From contig NC_086386.1 of NCBI RefSeq assembly GCF_036588685.1, positions 70,740,682 to 70,804,681 on the forward strand: a DNA stretch of 64,000 bases, in the 5' to 3' direction. The stretch is from Mytilus trossulus. Taxonomy: Eukaryota > Mollusca > Bivalvia > Mytilida > Mytilidae. Made by a program: the position numbers and the translations under genes. This document shows, piece after piece, positions 1-11,005 of the stretch (position 1 is the stretch's first letter; the number at the start of each line of letters is the position of its first letter). The notes below the pieces were generated by a model. The model did no database searches. It was not told the origin of the DNA and saw nothing but the letters and a program-made list of their open reading frames with translations.

Positions 1-408
1 TGTACATATGTTACCTTTCCACGTCAGTTTTAATCTAGCGGCGTACTACAGTACATGATATATAAGGCATGAAGATGTTATTGTTACAGATCAGCTAACG
101 AAAGCAAATTTACAGATCTAACATTGTTGGGTTGATGTTTAGACGAGTTGTATATACATTATGTACACAGCCATGTATCACCATCATTGATGGCGATCCG
201 ATGGATACATCTGTTGTAGGGTTGTCACTGACTCAGACGTACTTATGAATATAATTATTTTCTGTGACTGTATCTTACATTAATTTGTAGGATCCTTTAC
301 TATAGATAATTTAGCTGATCTGTAACAATAACATCTTCATGCCTTATATATCATGTACTGTAGTACGCCGCTAGATTAAAACTGACGTGGAAAGGTAACA
401 TATGTACA
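1..408. repeat. Perfect 98-bp inverted repeat element at window edge
   Basis: Bases 1-98 are the exact reverse complement of 311-408, with about 210 bp between. The layout is that of a foldback or MITE-like element with long terminal inverted repeats. The left arm starts at the first base of the window, so the arms may be longer. The loop (99-310) begins with a copy of a SINE body that also occurs at 539-648. No open reading frame of note is inside. Confidence 0.7.
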
Positions 409-427
409 CCGAAAGCTCTTTTTTTGA

Positions 428-643
428 GAGCCCAGGTGGTCGTGTGGTCTAGCGGGACGGCTGCAGTGCAGGCGATTTGGTGTCACGATATCACAGTAGC
501 ATGGGTTCGAATCCCGGCGAGGGAAGAACCAAAAATTTGCGAAAGCAAATTTACAGATCTAACATTGTTGGGTTGATGTTTAGACGAGTTGTATATACAT
601 TATGTACACAGCCATGTATCACCATCATTGATGGCGATCCGAT

Positions 644-675
<32 letters not shown>
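428..675 (+). mobile_element. tRNA-derived SINE with (TA)n tail
   Basis: The head (about 431-530) looks like a tRNA gene: a Pol III A box TGGTCTAGCGG at 445-455 and a B box GGTTCGAATCC at 504-514. A body follows (531-648), and then a run of TA repeats. A second copy with the same head and body is at about 40858-41025, and the body alone is at 99-208. Dispersed copies with the same non-tRNA tail mark this as a SINE rather than a tRNA gene. The SINE family name is not determined. Confidence 0.75.
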
Positions 676-678
<3 letters not shown>

Positions 679-760
679 GTCTGAATAATAGTCAACGATT
701 TTTCCCACGAGAGCGCTGGATCGTTACAAGTAACGATACATGTACACAATAAAATAAATT

Positions 761-2164
761 ATATAAACGCCTAAAAAGTGTACATAACAACACCAATAAC
801 ACAAAAAGGAACTATAAATGTAATTATTTATAAATATTTCGGATAACAGATATCCTTCGTCAGTCAGATTCTGATGTTAAATGAATCATCTTTAAGTCTT
901 CTTAGATTAAACTTTTACTAAATCTTGAAATTTATACAATAAAAAAGGCAAACCGAACATCAGTTAAGACGCTTGCATCATTGCAAAAATATGTTGAATA
1001 TGAAATAGGTTATATGACTATTTACATCAGAGAGTTCAAATAAATGTTTTAAATAAAAATAATAATGTGCGATATGAACTAGCACATTTCTAAAGCTTTA
1101 ACAGTGTCGATAAATATGATGTTACAAGAAAGATTGCGTTAATAAGAATTCCAAATAAACAGCATTGAACGGTCTTATTTCTAAATAAACAGCACTGAAC
1201 GGTCTAAATTTCTAAATATTTCAGATTTAACAACTGTAGTGTAGTTACATTAGAGTCTGCGATGTTTAAATCAAACGGCCGTTTAAAAAAAATAACAAAT
1301 TTTGACTAAAGTAAAATAGTTGGACGTGGCTTGGTACTTGGTACATCCCTCAAAAAATTAAGCAATTAGATTGTTATATTCAACAGATATATTTTAGAAA
1401 TGAGTAAGGATAGAAATAAAAACGGGGACTGTAATAATAAGTAATATAACCCAGATGTGAAGCACTGCATGGTGGCGAATTACATCTTTTCATTTATCCC
1501 ATTTGGTGCCAAAGTTGTTAATTTTCTTATCCAAAATCTTTCCCGAGTAAGTCTATCCTCCCTAGACCAAGCAGAGTTGTGGTCAATGATAGTAATGGTC
1601 AGTCGATTGAGATCTGCCTTAGTGTGGCCAGGGGATCTCAAATGACGACTAAGAGGGAGGTCTGGCTTGCATTGGTAGTCGCTACGATGACCGTTCATTC
1701 GTTTGTGAAACGGCTGTTCTGACTCGCCAACATACTGTTTACCACATTTACACTGTAGGAGATACACAACATTTGTAGTCTTGCAATTAACATTGCAAAA
1801 TATGGTGTATTCTGTACCAGTGGAGTGACTGTTAAAAGTCTGGGTATCCAGTATTTGTTTGCAAGTCAGACATCGTTTGTTTCCACAACCCTTACAAGAG
1901 CCCACTGACGAAGAGCCTGCTTGAGAGCATAACTCAGCTCTCACCAGCAAGTCTTTAAGGCTTTTTGGCCTGCGGAAAGCCAGTACAGGTGGCTCGGGAA
2001 AGATCTTGGATAGTTTAGGATGTTTTTCGATATCTTTCCAACTTTCGCGGATAAGGTGAGACAAGTTGTCAAATTTTGGATGGTAATTCAACACAAAAGG
2101 CACCCTCCTGTTGACCTTTTTGACTTTATATTGTAAAAGTTCATCTCGGCTGATGTTGCTAGCA
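761..2164 (-). mobile_element. Penelope-like element, 3' part with GIY-YIG endonuclease (left copy)
   Basis: The minus-strand frame from about 2164 to 1480 encodes at least 207 residues. It contains a Cys-rich stretch (CKGCGNKRCLTCK) and then a GIY-YIG nuclease core: VVYLLQCKCGKQYVGES followed by a basic R-x3-H region (KRMNGHRSD). This is the layout of the endonuclease end of Penelope-like retroelements. The frame stays open upstream of 2103 (a GTG, not a true start) and ends at a (TA)n tract near 2165-2188, so the reverse transcriptase is missing and the copy is 5'-truncated. Bases 761-1479 are its 3' untranslated region. The 761-1883 part is repeated in inverted orientation at 5760-6882. 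Confidence 0.8.
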
Positions 2165-3933
2165 CGATATATATATATATATATATATGATTAATAATGC
2201 TTAGGTCACAAATGGTCACTAACAGTACCCAATCACGGTCATATGACTTTCCCTCAGCCTTTCTGATAATGGTTACTAGGTCTTCGAAATCATTATGATT
2301 ATTTCCTTGTCAACAGCACCCAAGTCACACATGCGTTATTGATTGCATTGGTCATTGAAAACTTGCTTGAAGTTATTGTCAGAACCCTTGTGAATTTTAC
2401 TAGAATTTCATTAAAACATTTTTTTTGCTACATGGTTTATGGTCTTTTATGTAGGTTTTATACTTATATTATTGTTTTGTTTATCATTGTTATTTTAATC
2501 ATTTCATCTTTGTTATAAAAAAAATATTTGACAGATGAAAGTGATATATATGAAAACTTTTTGTGTTATAAGGCATTCAGGGATTGATACATACACAGAA
2601 TTATACATATAAATTAGGCCTTTATCGCTGAGCTACTGGAATACTCGATTTATATACATGTAATTAAAATATTCAGCTCCTTACAATTTTATTGAGTTTT
2701 TTTTTAAAATTCAACAAGTGTGGACACAGATCAGTGTGGATTGAATGTTTGGATGTTTCACAGTGTTTTCGGGAAAAAAGTTCTATTTTGAGTGACACCC
2801 AACCTGTAGCAAACTCTTAAAATAGCAGCTTATTTTATTCAATATTGAGTTTTATGTACAAAACTGTCATAGAGGAGACACTTCTAACATCAGTGTCGAT
2901 CGCTCATATATTTTATTGAGCTAGACACAGTGATTCAATAAGTAAAACTTGAATCGTGTCATTCTATATCAAAGGGAAATTTCTCCGATTTTTTTTTTCG
3001 AAATTAAAGAAATTTGCAAAGCAAGGATAACATTTTTTTTTTTTATATGCAAACGACCTGGTGCTGACAAGTTCTTCGAACAGTTAAATGCTTTTAAGTC
3101 AGCCTTGAATAATGAGGACTAAAACCCGTATATGTAAAGATCAAAGGCATGTTAATTGTGTACACCTATATTAGTTTTATTCTCCATAATTATAATATTT
3201 ATACTAATATCATTTACGTGACGAGAATTCATCACTAAGATATTTGCCACAGGTGTAGGCTTTAAGAGCCTATGACTTATTTTTGACAGAAAAGGGTAAA
3301 AAAAACGTACAATCGTACAAAGTAAATAATAAAAGCTGAAATCTGGATACTAAAGTTGTAAGGAAAATCTGCTCACAGAGTTCAGCAGCTGGAAAAAATG
3401 CACAAAGACGTCGTAACACACGTATATAATAAACATCTCTCTGGTTCTAAGACGGCAACTAGGGGATATTGACTTCGATATTCTTACGTTGAACTTGTAC
3501 GTTGTTCTTTTAATTCATTTACTAATACGAGACTCAAATATATGGGTAGTCAGAACTTAGTCTAATAGATAGAAAGACTTGACCCGACCATTTTTTCTAA
3601 TACTTCGTAAAACCAAAGCGTAACTTGAATTATAAGACTGCAGAATAAGTTTCACGACAATAAGATTTATTTAATGGACCATAGAGTCATGTTTGTTTTA
3701 ACATTTTAACATAGTTTTTTTTTTTTTTTCACTTAATCCAACAGTTTTGTATATCTATCAAAATGTTTGTCTAAAGAATCAAATATTTAAAAAAAAAAAG
3801 GCGTTCTAAATGTCTTATGTATATCATATTCAATTAGCATGCATTTAAAGCAGATGACAATCATTTAAGTTACTTTTGTTTCCATAAAATATCGACCCAG
3901 ATATCACGTTTCTCTTTTATTCAGCAGATTTAA
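1884..3933. other. AT-rich spacer, no gene seen
   Basis: Beyond the end of the left Penelope-like copy (about 2164) the DNA is AT-rich and has homopolymer runs (poly-T near 3021-3041 and 3715-3730). I see no exon, RNA gene or clear repeat here. It is part of the loop between the two inverted Penelope-like arms. Confidence 0.5.
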
Positions 3934-4181
3934 TCATTTTCTTCTTATCATCATGGTTGTTGCTTTCAGTGAGTAATTGTAGCCTTTCCAAGCCTTCCAG
4001 TTAATCCCAATAGTGCTGGCCGAGTCACTCCCAGCGAGATAAAGACCGTTTGAATTGGCAGTGTGACATCTTCCGTACTACCATCCACCTTTATGCCATT
4101 TAGTACAGGATCCTGAATGATCATCATTATTTTGATCCTCAGTACTGAATTTTCGACCATTATGGTGGGCCAGAGAGTCAC
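3934..4181 (-). pseudogene. C-terminal exon of a fibrinogen-related domain protein, with an in-frame TAG
   Basis: Read on the minus strand from the 3' splice site (TTTTTAAG/GT, exon base 4181), the frame gives DSLAHHNGRKFSTEDQNND, then SGSCTKWHKGGW, a stop, YGRCHTANSNGLYL, INWKAWKGYNYSLKAT, and a final TGA at 3934-3936. This is the end of a fibrinogen-related domain (ficolin/FREP/tenascin type): the calcium-site loop, the paired Cys, the W-W/Y-Y-x-x-CH block and the WKGY...SLK..M.IR ending. A TAG at 4078-4080 sits where the family normally has an aromatic residue (Trp or Tyr) after GGW. Both sides of the stop are otherwise well preserved. I found no upstream exons of the same gene in the window. 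It is either a recent pseudogene fragment or a gene with a nonsense allele. Confidence 0.75.
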
Positions 4182-5759
4182 CTTAAAAAGATATTTTAAA
4201 CAATTGTCAATGAGTACAATTTGTAAACTTATATTCAAGAAAAAATGACAACGTGGCTCGGATATAACTTCTTTAAACTTCGGATATCTCGTTATTTCCA
4301 AAAGAGTATTGCATTTGCACATATTGGAGGAATTTTGAAAAAGGTGTCTGAATTTCAGTATCATAGTTTTATCCATAATGATATTTATCCGGATAATTAT
4401 CGACAAATAATTGTGTAAAATTGGTCATTTTAGGCCTGTCATTATTTTCTTTTAGAAGTCATAAACAATTTCCTATGTTTGATTCCTTTGTAGCTAATAT
4501 CTTGCTGAATTATTTTAGTATTTGTAGTTTGGTACCATCTGTTATTATCATGGAGATTAAGGCCTAACCAGTGTAAATCATCACTTATGGACAGTAGCAC
4601 TAAAAAGAAGCAGATTGACAATTTCGAGGACGTATATTTATTTATAGAAGTTCTTATGTTGTTGTTATTTTTTTCTGCTATATGAACGCTCTATCTTAAT
4701 AGTTTTCTGATAGTGTCAAAACTCAAGATTGTGTTAATTTCGCCAATTAAGGCCAACAACTCCTTTGAAGAGGCACCTGATAAGTATTGGTGGACTGAAG
4801 TATGTAGATCTTGATATTGTGAACATTTTTGTTATCAACTCTGGTTTTCAAATATTAGTTTTAAAACTTCAGGTCAAGTTCTCACCAGCATCTCCCGTAT
4901 ATCTCACACATGTCATCTTAAATTTTGTTTTTTCATCTCCTTTTTTGAAGTTGGTATATTTGGCATATCTGTTTTCATTCTAAAAGTCCTCCATCGTGAT
5001 GAGCAATTCATAACTTCCTTGAGAAGTTAGATTATGGAGTTTTTCATTACCTAAATAAATATTGAATCATATTTAGATTTAACACAGGTTAAATTTTAAA
5101 ATCTCAGTCTGTTTCTTAAATTAGTTCCAACATAACTTTTGATTTTTGAACCCTGTATACCACCATTCCCCATGTGATTTTTTTTCAAATACTTTGAACG
5201 ACAAAATTTCTTCCTCTGTGACGTATACATTTCCTGACATCGAACACGCAAAGCGATAAAAAATGTTCCAATCATATTCAGGACCACTAAATTAACAATA
5301 AATACAATGGTTAGGCGGATATTTCGACTGTCACAAACATAAATAAATTAAAAGGTAGAGCAACTTTAGGACAACTTGAGACCGGTGTAAACTCCCTACA
5401 AATCGTTTATGAATAAAACGGAAATTTAATTGGCAATAGATAAATCGTTCGAAAAACGGCAAATACAAGTTAAATCCGACGATTGTTTTACGATAGTTAC
5501 ACGTTTTTTTGTTCATTTGTATTTCTGTTTATGTTTGTGCTTTTAATTTCCTTTATATATCTGGGTAGGTATAAATTATATTGACCTCAAAATAAATACA
5601 GAAGACTCCTCCAGAATCATGAAAATAAAAATTGCTTTGTTACAAGAAAAAAAAAGTAGGTCCGGGAAGGACCGATTTTGGCCTCAAATTTCAGGTTCAT
5701 CTGACAAAAGACTTTGACCAAGCGAGACAAGGATCGTTTCAGGTGGGAGAGGGTTCAAA
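4182..5759. other. Spacer, no gene seen
   Basis: This is AT-rich sequence between the fibrinogen-like exon and the right Penelope-like arm. I searched it on the minus strand for further fibrinogen-domain exons and recognised none. The short open frames here have no familiar motifs. Confidence 0.45.
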
Positions 5760-6874
5760 GAAACAAACGATGTCTGACTTGCAAACAAATACTGGATACC
5801 CAGACTTTTAACAGTCACTCCACTGGTACAGAATACACCATATTTTGCAATGTTAATTGCAAGACTACAAATGTTGTGTATCTCCTACAGTGTAAATGTG
5901 GTAAACAGTATGTTGGCGAGTCAGAACAGCCGTTTCACAAACGAATGAACGGTCATCGTAGCGACTACCAATGCAAGCCAGACCTCCCTCTTAGTCGTCA
6001 TTTGAGATCCCCTGGCCACACTAAGGCAGATCTCAATCGACTGACCATTACTATCATTGACCACAACTCTGCTTGGTCTAGGGAGGATAGACTTACTCGG
6101 GAAAGATTTTGGATAAGAAAATTAACAACTTTGGCACCAAATGGGATAAATGAAAAGATGTAATTCGCCACCATGCAGTGCTTCACATCTGGGTTATATT
6201 ACTTATTATTACAGTCCCCGTTTTTATTTCTATCCTTACTCATTTCTAAAATATATCTGTTGAATATAACAATCTAATTGCTTAATTTTTTGAGGGATGT
6301 ACCAAGTACCAAGCCACGTCCAACTATTTTACTTTAGTCAAAATTTGTTATTTTTTTTAAACGGCCGTTTGATTTAAACATCGCAGACTCTAATGTAACT
6401 ACACTACAGTTGTTAAATCTGAAATATTTAGAAATTTAGACCGTTCAGTGCTGTTTATTTAGAAATAAGACCGTTCAATGCTGTTTATTTGGAATTCTTA
6501 TTAACGCAATCTTTCTTGTAACATCATATTTATCGACACTGTTAAAGCTTTAGAAATGTGCTAGTTCATATCGCACATTATTATTTTTATTTAAAACATT
6601 TATTTGAACTCTCTGATGTAAATAGTCATATAACCTATTTCATATTCAACATATTTTTGCAATGATGCAAGCGTCTTAACTGATGTTCGGTTTGCCTTTT
6701 TTATTGTATAAATTTCAAGATTTAGTAAAAGTTTAATCTAAGAAGACTTAAAGATGATTCATTTAACATCAGAATCTGACTGACGAAGGATATCTGTTAT
6801 CCGAAATATTTATAAATAATTACATTTATAGTTCCTTTTTGTGTTATTGGTGTTGTTATGTACACTTTTTAGGC

Positions 6875-6882
<8 letters not shown>
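5760..6882 (+). mobile_element. Penelope-like element, 3' part with GIY-YIG endonuclease (right, inverted copy)
   Basis: This is the exact or near-exact reverse complement of 761-1883. The open frame, entered upstream of the junction and ending at 6163, encodes the same nuclease end (RCLTCKQILDTQTF through the QYVGES block to the C-terminus NGINEKM) and the same 3' untranslated region, followed by a (TA)n run at about 6878-6913. It is truncated further than the left copy: homology starts abruptly at 5760, just before the Cys-rich stretch, so the open frame begins with non-element residues. Confidence 0.8.
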
Positions 6883-6918
<36 letters not shown>

Positions 6919-7874
6919 AAGGCTTAATAAAACCATGATACTAGAAAAAATCAGTAAACTAAAAGTAAGTTAAAACGAGACAAAATCTAGGACTTTCAAT
7001 TCTGACATCAAACATTAAGTCGTTTGAATACACCATTATCGCAAAGTATGAAAAGCTTAACCTAGATACACTCATTGACAAATTTAAATATAAATAGAAT
7101 CGTTTGGAATTTTAAAGATGTACCATAAACATCTTAATTCGAGTACAATTAATGGAAATCCTAAGATTAAGACTTCGGTGATGAGAGGATTTTTTAGCAG
7201 AATAAATTAAGTGTTTTTGCATTTAGATTACAGATGACAACTTAAGAAGTGCTCTATCGCAGTCAAACATTGTTGTAGAACATATATCGATTAAAACAAT
7301 AGTATTATTTTTCTAGAAAACGCAGCTACTCAAATAGGGATATCGTGTTTCAACTAAAGGAATTGATTGATGGATCGATGTTTAAGACAACCTTCAATCC
7401 TATTATGCTATTTCGTGGAGGTTTTTTTATTACTGGAGGAAGCCGGAGTTGCCGTAGAGAACAATCGACATTTGGTAGACAAACTGACAATCATAGTCAA
7501 TTAAGATTAGAGTCGAGAGCGCCTGCCCAGTGCAGGATTAGAACGCACAACCTCAGTGTAAAACAGCTAATGATAAGCTAAAAGAAAGTTAGTAAACCAA
7601 GGGTTTCAATAATAAATTTAAAAAGAATTATTTCGAAAGTGTTATAGCCGAAGACGCTTACCCTGCGAACGTTCCGGTGTCGCTTCTCTTTGAGTTCATA
7701 TAAATCCATCAATGGGTGTGTGTTACCTTGGTTTGCTTCATTCAATGTCCCTTTTCCCTTTTTAAATATCAGTGAATTCGATTCATCAACTTTGTTTAAC
7801 CTTAAAAGAGCACCATGACAGCTTACACAAGTGGTAATGGGACTGTTTATACCTCTCTGGGACAAGTTATTAGG
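6883..7874. other. Intergenic, no gene seen
   Basis: A (TA)n run at about 6878-6913 is followed by AT-rich sequence. A stretch near 7560-7700 has the look of dispersed repeat DNA. No exon is recognised. Confidence 0.4.
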
Positions 7875-8145
7875 TATATAAATGGTAAAGATGAAATCAT
7901 CCCTTCGTAAATTTTACAGACGGCATCACGAAATGGTTGACCGTTATGGAATATCCGTTTTACAGATGAAATCTGATATATGTTCCTTATGTCGTAACCA
8001 CAATCCCGTTCATATCGAATAAGAATATGAACCGGGTTTGTTATATCATGAGCAACACAACGGGTGCCTCATGTGGAGGAGGATCTGCTTTCCCTTCCGA
8101 AGCACTAAAGATTACCCCCAGATTTTGTCAGGGTTCGTGTTAAAC
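7875..8145 (+). repeat. Dispersed repeat family A (copy 1 of 3)
   Basis: It shares long blocks with 27950-28370: GAAATCATCCCTTCGTA, then a GGTTGACCG block, then ACATGTGGAGCAGGATCTGC-like (here CATGTGGAGGAGGATCTGC). A third, more diverged copy is at about 62950-63125. None encodes a convincing protein. Confidence 0.65.
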
Positions 8146-8220
8146 ATCTGTCATATTCTTATTATGATAGTGAAAAGAGGTGGGTTAAACCTGAACTATT
8201 TTCTTATTAAACGGTCGAAT

Positions 8221-8345
8221 ATAGTTATCAAAGGTACCAGGATAATAATTTAGTACGCCAGACGCGCGTTTCGTCTTCATAAGACTCATCAGTGACGCTC
8301 ATATCAAAATATATATAACCCCAAACAAGTACAAAGTTGAAGAGC
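8221..8345 (+). repeat. Dispersed repeat family B, ACGCCAGACGCGCG type (copy 1 of 3)
   Basis: The core is ACGCCAGACGCGCGTTTCGT, followed by GACTCATCAGTGACGCT and a tail AAACAAGTACAAAGTTGAA. It recurs at 12493-12607 and 31913-32037. I associate this core with Mytilus genomic and transcript sequences, which is part of the basis for the organism call. Confidence 0.75.
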
Positions 8346-8494
8346 AAATCGAAAATTTGGTAAAAATTAAAAAATGATGATTGCATAGAGGAAGACGAGA
8401 ACACATTTTACCACAGTCCTTGGCCTGCGACTCACTTTAACACTATAACATTTCTGTGTTTAATTATGATTGCCGGTAAAAGCTATTTCTCGTT

Positions 8495-9107
8495 TTCGCT
8501 TTTCATATTCTATAGGGCGAAAACGCGAAATCGCGAAGTCGAAAACGCAAAATCGCGAAGTCGAAAACGCGAAAACGCGAAGTCGAAATCGCGAAAGGGC
8601 GAACTATTTTTCTTTCCAATTTCGCGTTTTCGACTCCTTGTTTTTGCGTTTTCGCGATTTTGCGTTTTCGCGTTTTCCGGATTTCGCGTTTTCGCGATTT
8701 CGCCTTTTGGCGTTTTTATGATATACATGTTAATATAACATAACATTTTTAATATAATTGGAGACAAGACTACAAAGTATAAGTCATTCAAATGATTGTC
8801 ATATAAATTTCATATCTGTGGTTTACTTTAAATATTTTCATAAATTAGACAATTCCTTTACATTCGTTGTTTCAAATACTCTTACAAGTCATTATATTTT
8901 TAAAAGTGTCAAATTTATAAGATAAGCCACAATGTAAACTATAGGCGTTTTTTTGTTGCTGTAATTATATTTTGTTTATATACATCTATTGTTTACATGT
9001 GTATATTAGTATATTAATTATGTTTTATTCATGTAGTTGATATTGTATGTAGAGAGCCTTATTAAAAATTGGTTTAATCCGAATGAGTTTCTCTCTTTAA
9101 AGAAAGA

Positions 9108-9164
<57 letters not shown>

Positions 9165-10237
9165 TATTATTATTTTACTGAACAAATTCAAAAACAGATG
9201 CATTTGTATAAAATGCCTTTGAGTATACAATTTGCTTGAAATCATATTTTGACATTTTAAAATATATTTGTTAATTGACCAGATTCAGTTTCTCTATTTG
9301 TTTTGTTAATCTGGTTCTGACACGGGGAGGATTGTTGTTATTGTCTGCCGCATTCATCAGTATATCCCTTGTCCCTTAGTGTCTACTGTAGATGAACAAA
9401 TTTCCGTCTTTGAAAATTTGAAATATTAATCAATGCGTTTAGTAATATGGGAAACACATACTACATGTACATGAATTTTCCATACATCCAGGTTACTTTT
9501 TGTTCAAATTAAAAGAACATGCGACAGGCTAAGATCAACCAATATCATTAAAATCGCTACCCTCGTAGCGTATCAGAACATCGGATTTTAATGAGATTGA
9601 AGATCAACCTACGACAGTTTTGAGGCGAGGTCTGTGATAATCCTAAGAGGATCACCATCTTATAACAGGTCTTATGATAGCTTCACGAAACCGTCCTAAG
9701 TTTTATTTGACAAAAATCTTATCTCCACAATGTATTAAATTTTTAACTTTTTTCACAAAAACTAATTTAAATACTAAAAATTTTAGATTCACAACAAGAG
9801 CATTTAATGAAAGATTATGTATTTTATGTAACCAAGGCGATAATAATTATTCATTTCATTTATCTTAAAATGTCCAAACTATAACTTCAACCAAATTGTA
9901 TATTCAAAGGCATTTTATACAAAGGCATCTGTTTTTAATTTTTTTCAGTAATTGTCAACAAAGAATGTAAAGAAATTTTCTAATTTCTGAAAATATTTAA
10001 AATACGTCACAGATATGAAAATATGACAATCATTTGAATAATTTCTACTTTGTAGTTTTGTCTCCAATTATATTTTAAATGTTATGTTATAACAACATGT
10101 ATAAAAAAACGCGAAATCATGAAAAAGGGAAATCGCGAAACGCGAAGTCGAAAAACGCAAATTCAAAAAGAAAAAAATATTTCGCCTTTTCGCCTTTTCG
10201 ACTTCGCGTTTTCGCCCTATAGAATATGAAAGGTGAA
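8495..10237. repeat. Large imperfect palindrome with CpG-rich GCGAAA tracts at both ends
   Basis: The left arm (8495-8870) and right arm (9955-10237) are inverted copies. Each carries a tract of short motifs such as AAACGCGAAATCGCGAAGTCG (about 8511-8720 and 10107-10225) and then matching flanks, e.g. CATATTCTATAGGGCG / CGCCCTATAGAATATG. Inside, 9176-9240 is the inverted match of about 9885-9950. The left arm is interrupted between these parts by about 300 bp that include a LINE 3' end with an (ATT)n tail. The left GCGAAA tract itself also folds back, changing from GCGAAA to TTTCGC halfway. Open frames across it come from the repeat and are not genes. Confidence 0.7.
9010..9171 (+). mobile_element. 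LINE 3' end with (ATT)n tail
   Basis: GAGAGCCTTATTAAAAATTG, GAATGAGTTTCTCTCTTTAAA and then GATATT(ATT)n match the 3' end of the LINE fragment at 10419-11005. Only the last part of the 3' untranslated region and the microsatellite tail are present here, as expected of a heavily 5'-truncated insertion. It lies inside the left arm of the palindrome. Confidence 0.65.
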
Positions 10238-10418
10238 AATCAAAATGGCCTTAACCGGTCACCATATTTAATTGATAATATCACTCCTTTTTTTGGCGTA
10301 TAGCTTGCACATTTTAAACAAATGATAGAACCACAAATTTAAACATGTCCTTAATCGGCGAATGACAGTGGTTGATTATTCGTCAATTGTAATTGATGTT
10401 TCGATTTAAATGTTGTTA

Positions 10419-11005
10419 ACTGCAAAAAAGGGCAGCAAGAATAATTTCAAACGAATATGATTACACCAAACCTTCAAGAGAATTATTTCACGAATGTAAC
10501 ATTGTGCCAATCACACAAAGAATACTTTATCACAAATCATTACTAATGTATAAGGAAAAACATGGCTTAGCTCCAGAATATATGTCCAGTCTTATTTTAT
10601 CAGCTTCTGCAAACCAAAAATATAACACGAGATTTTCATCCTCAGATAAATTTATAATTCCAAAACCAAATGCAGAGTTTTATAAGTCTGGTTTCTCGTA
10701 CACTGGACCAAAAGTATGGAATGCTCTTTCTAATTCAATTACAAAATCAAATACAGTATTAGAATTTCAACATAACTACAAATCAATGTACTTTTAACAT
10801 TACCATCACATTTGTACTTTGGTGCTATATCATAATTGTTTATTGTATTTTAAATAGTATATATAATCTCTATATTTTATTATTATTGATGCATTGTTTA
10901 TTTTTAATGTAATTATTATTGTATTAAGAGAGCCTTATTGAAAATAGTGTAATCCAAATGAGTTACTCTCTCTAAATAAAGATATTATTATTATTATCAT
11001 TATTA
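10419..11005 (+). mobile_element. LINE fragment: C-terminal end of reverse transcriptase ORF, with (ATT)n tail
   Basis: An open frame from about 10430 to 10797 reads AARIISNEYDY, then PITQRILYHKSLLMYK, HGLAPEYMSS, TRFSS and FSYTGPKVWNALSNSI. This is the typical thumb/C-terminal end of non-LTR reverse transcriptases (aaRIi, YK.lHGLAPeYl, g.kvWN.Lp..I). The stop at 10797 is followed by a 3' region and ATTATTATT repeats. The catalytic part is missing, so it is a dead 5'-truncated copy. Its terminal sequence matches 9010-9171. Confidence 0.75.

Noticed and set aside
431-530. Functional tRNA gene
   Set aside because: A and B boxes are present, but no clean cloverleaf with a seven-base acceptor stem closes, and the same head plus non-tRNA body occurs elsewhere (40858-41025). 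It is a SINE.
3966-4406. 146-codon minus-strand open frame as a gene
   Set aside because: The fibrinogen-domain homology is in another frame of the same strand (3934-4181), and the upstream part of this frame is intron.
8466-8791. Open frames of 83-93 codons rich in Arg/Phe on both strands
   Set aside because: They are translations of the GCGAAA repeat; all frames are open because the words lack stops.
9018-9245. Open frames with poly-isoleucine
   Set aside because: They arise from the (ATT)n microsatellite at the end of a LINE copy.
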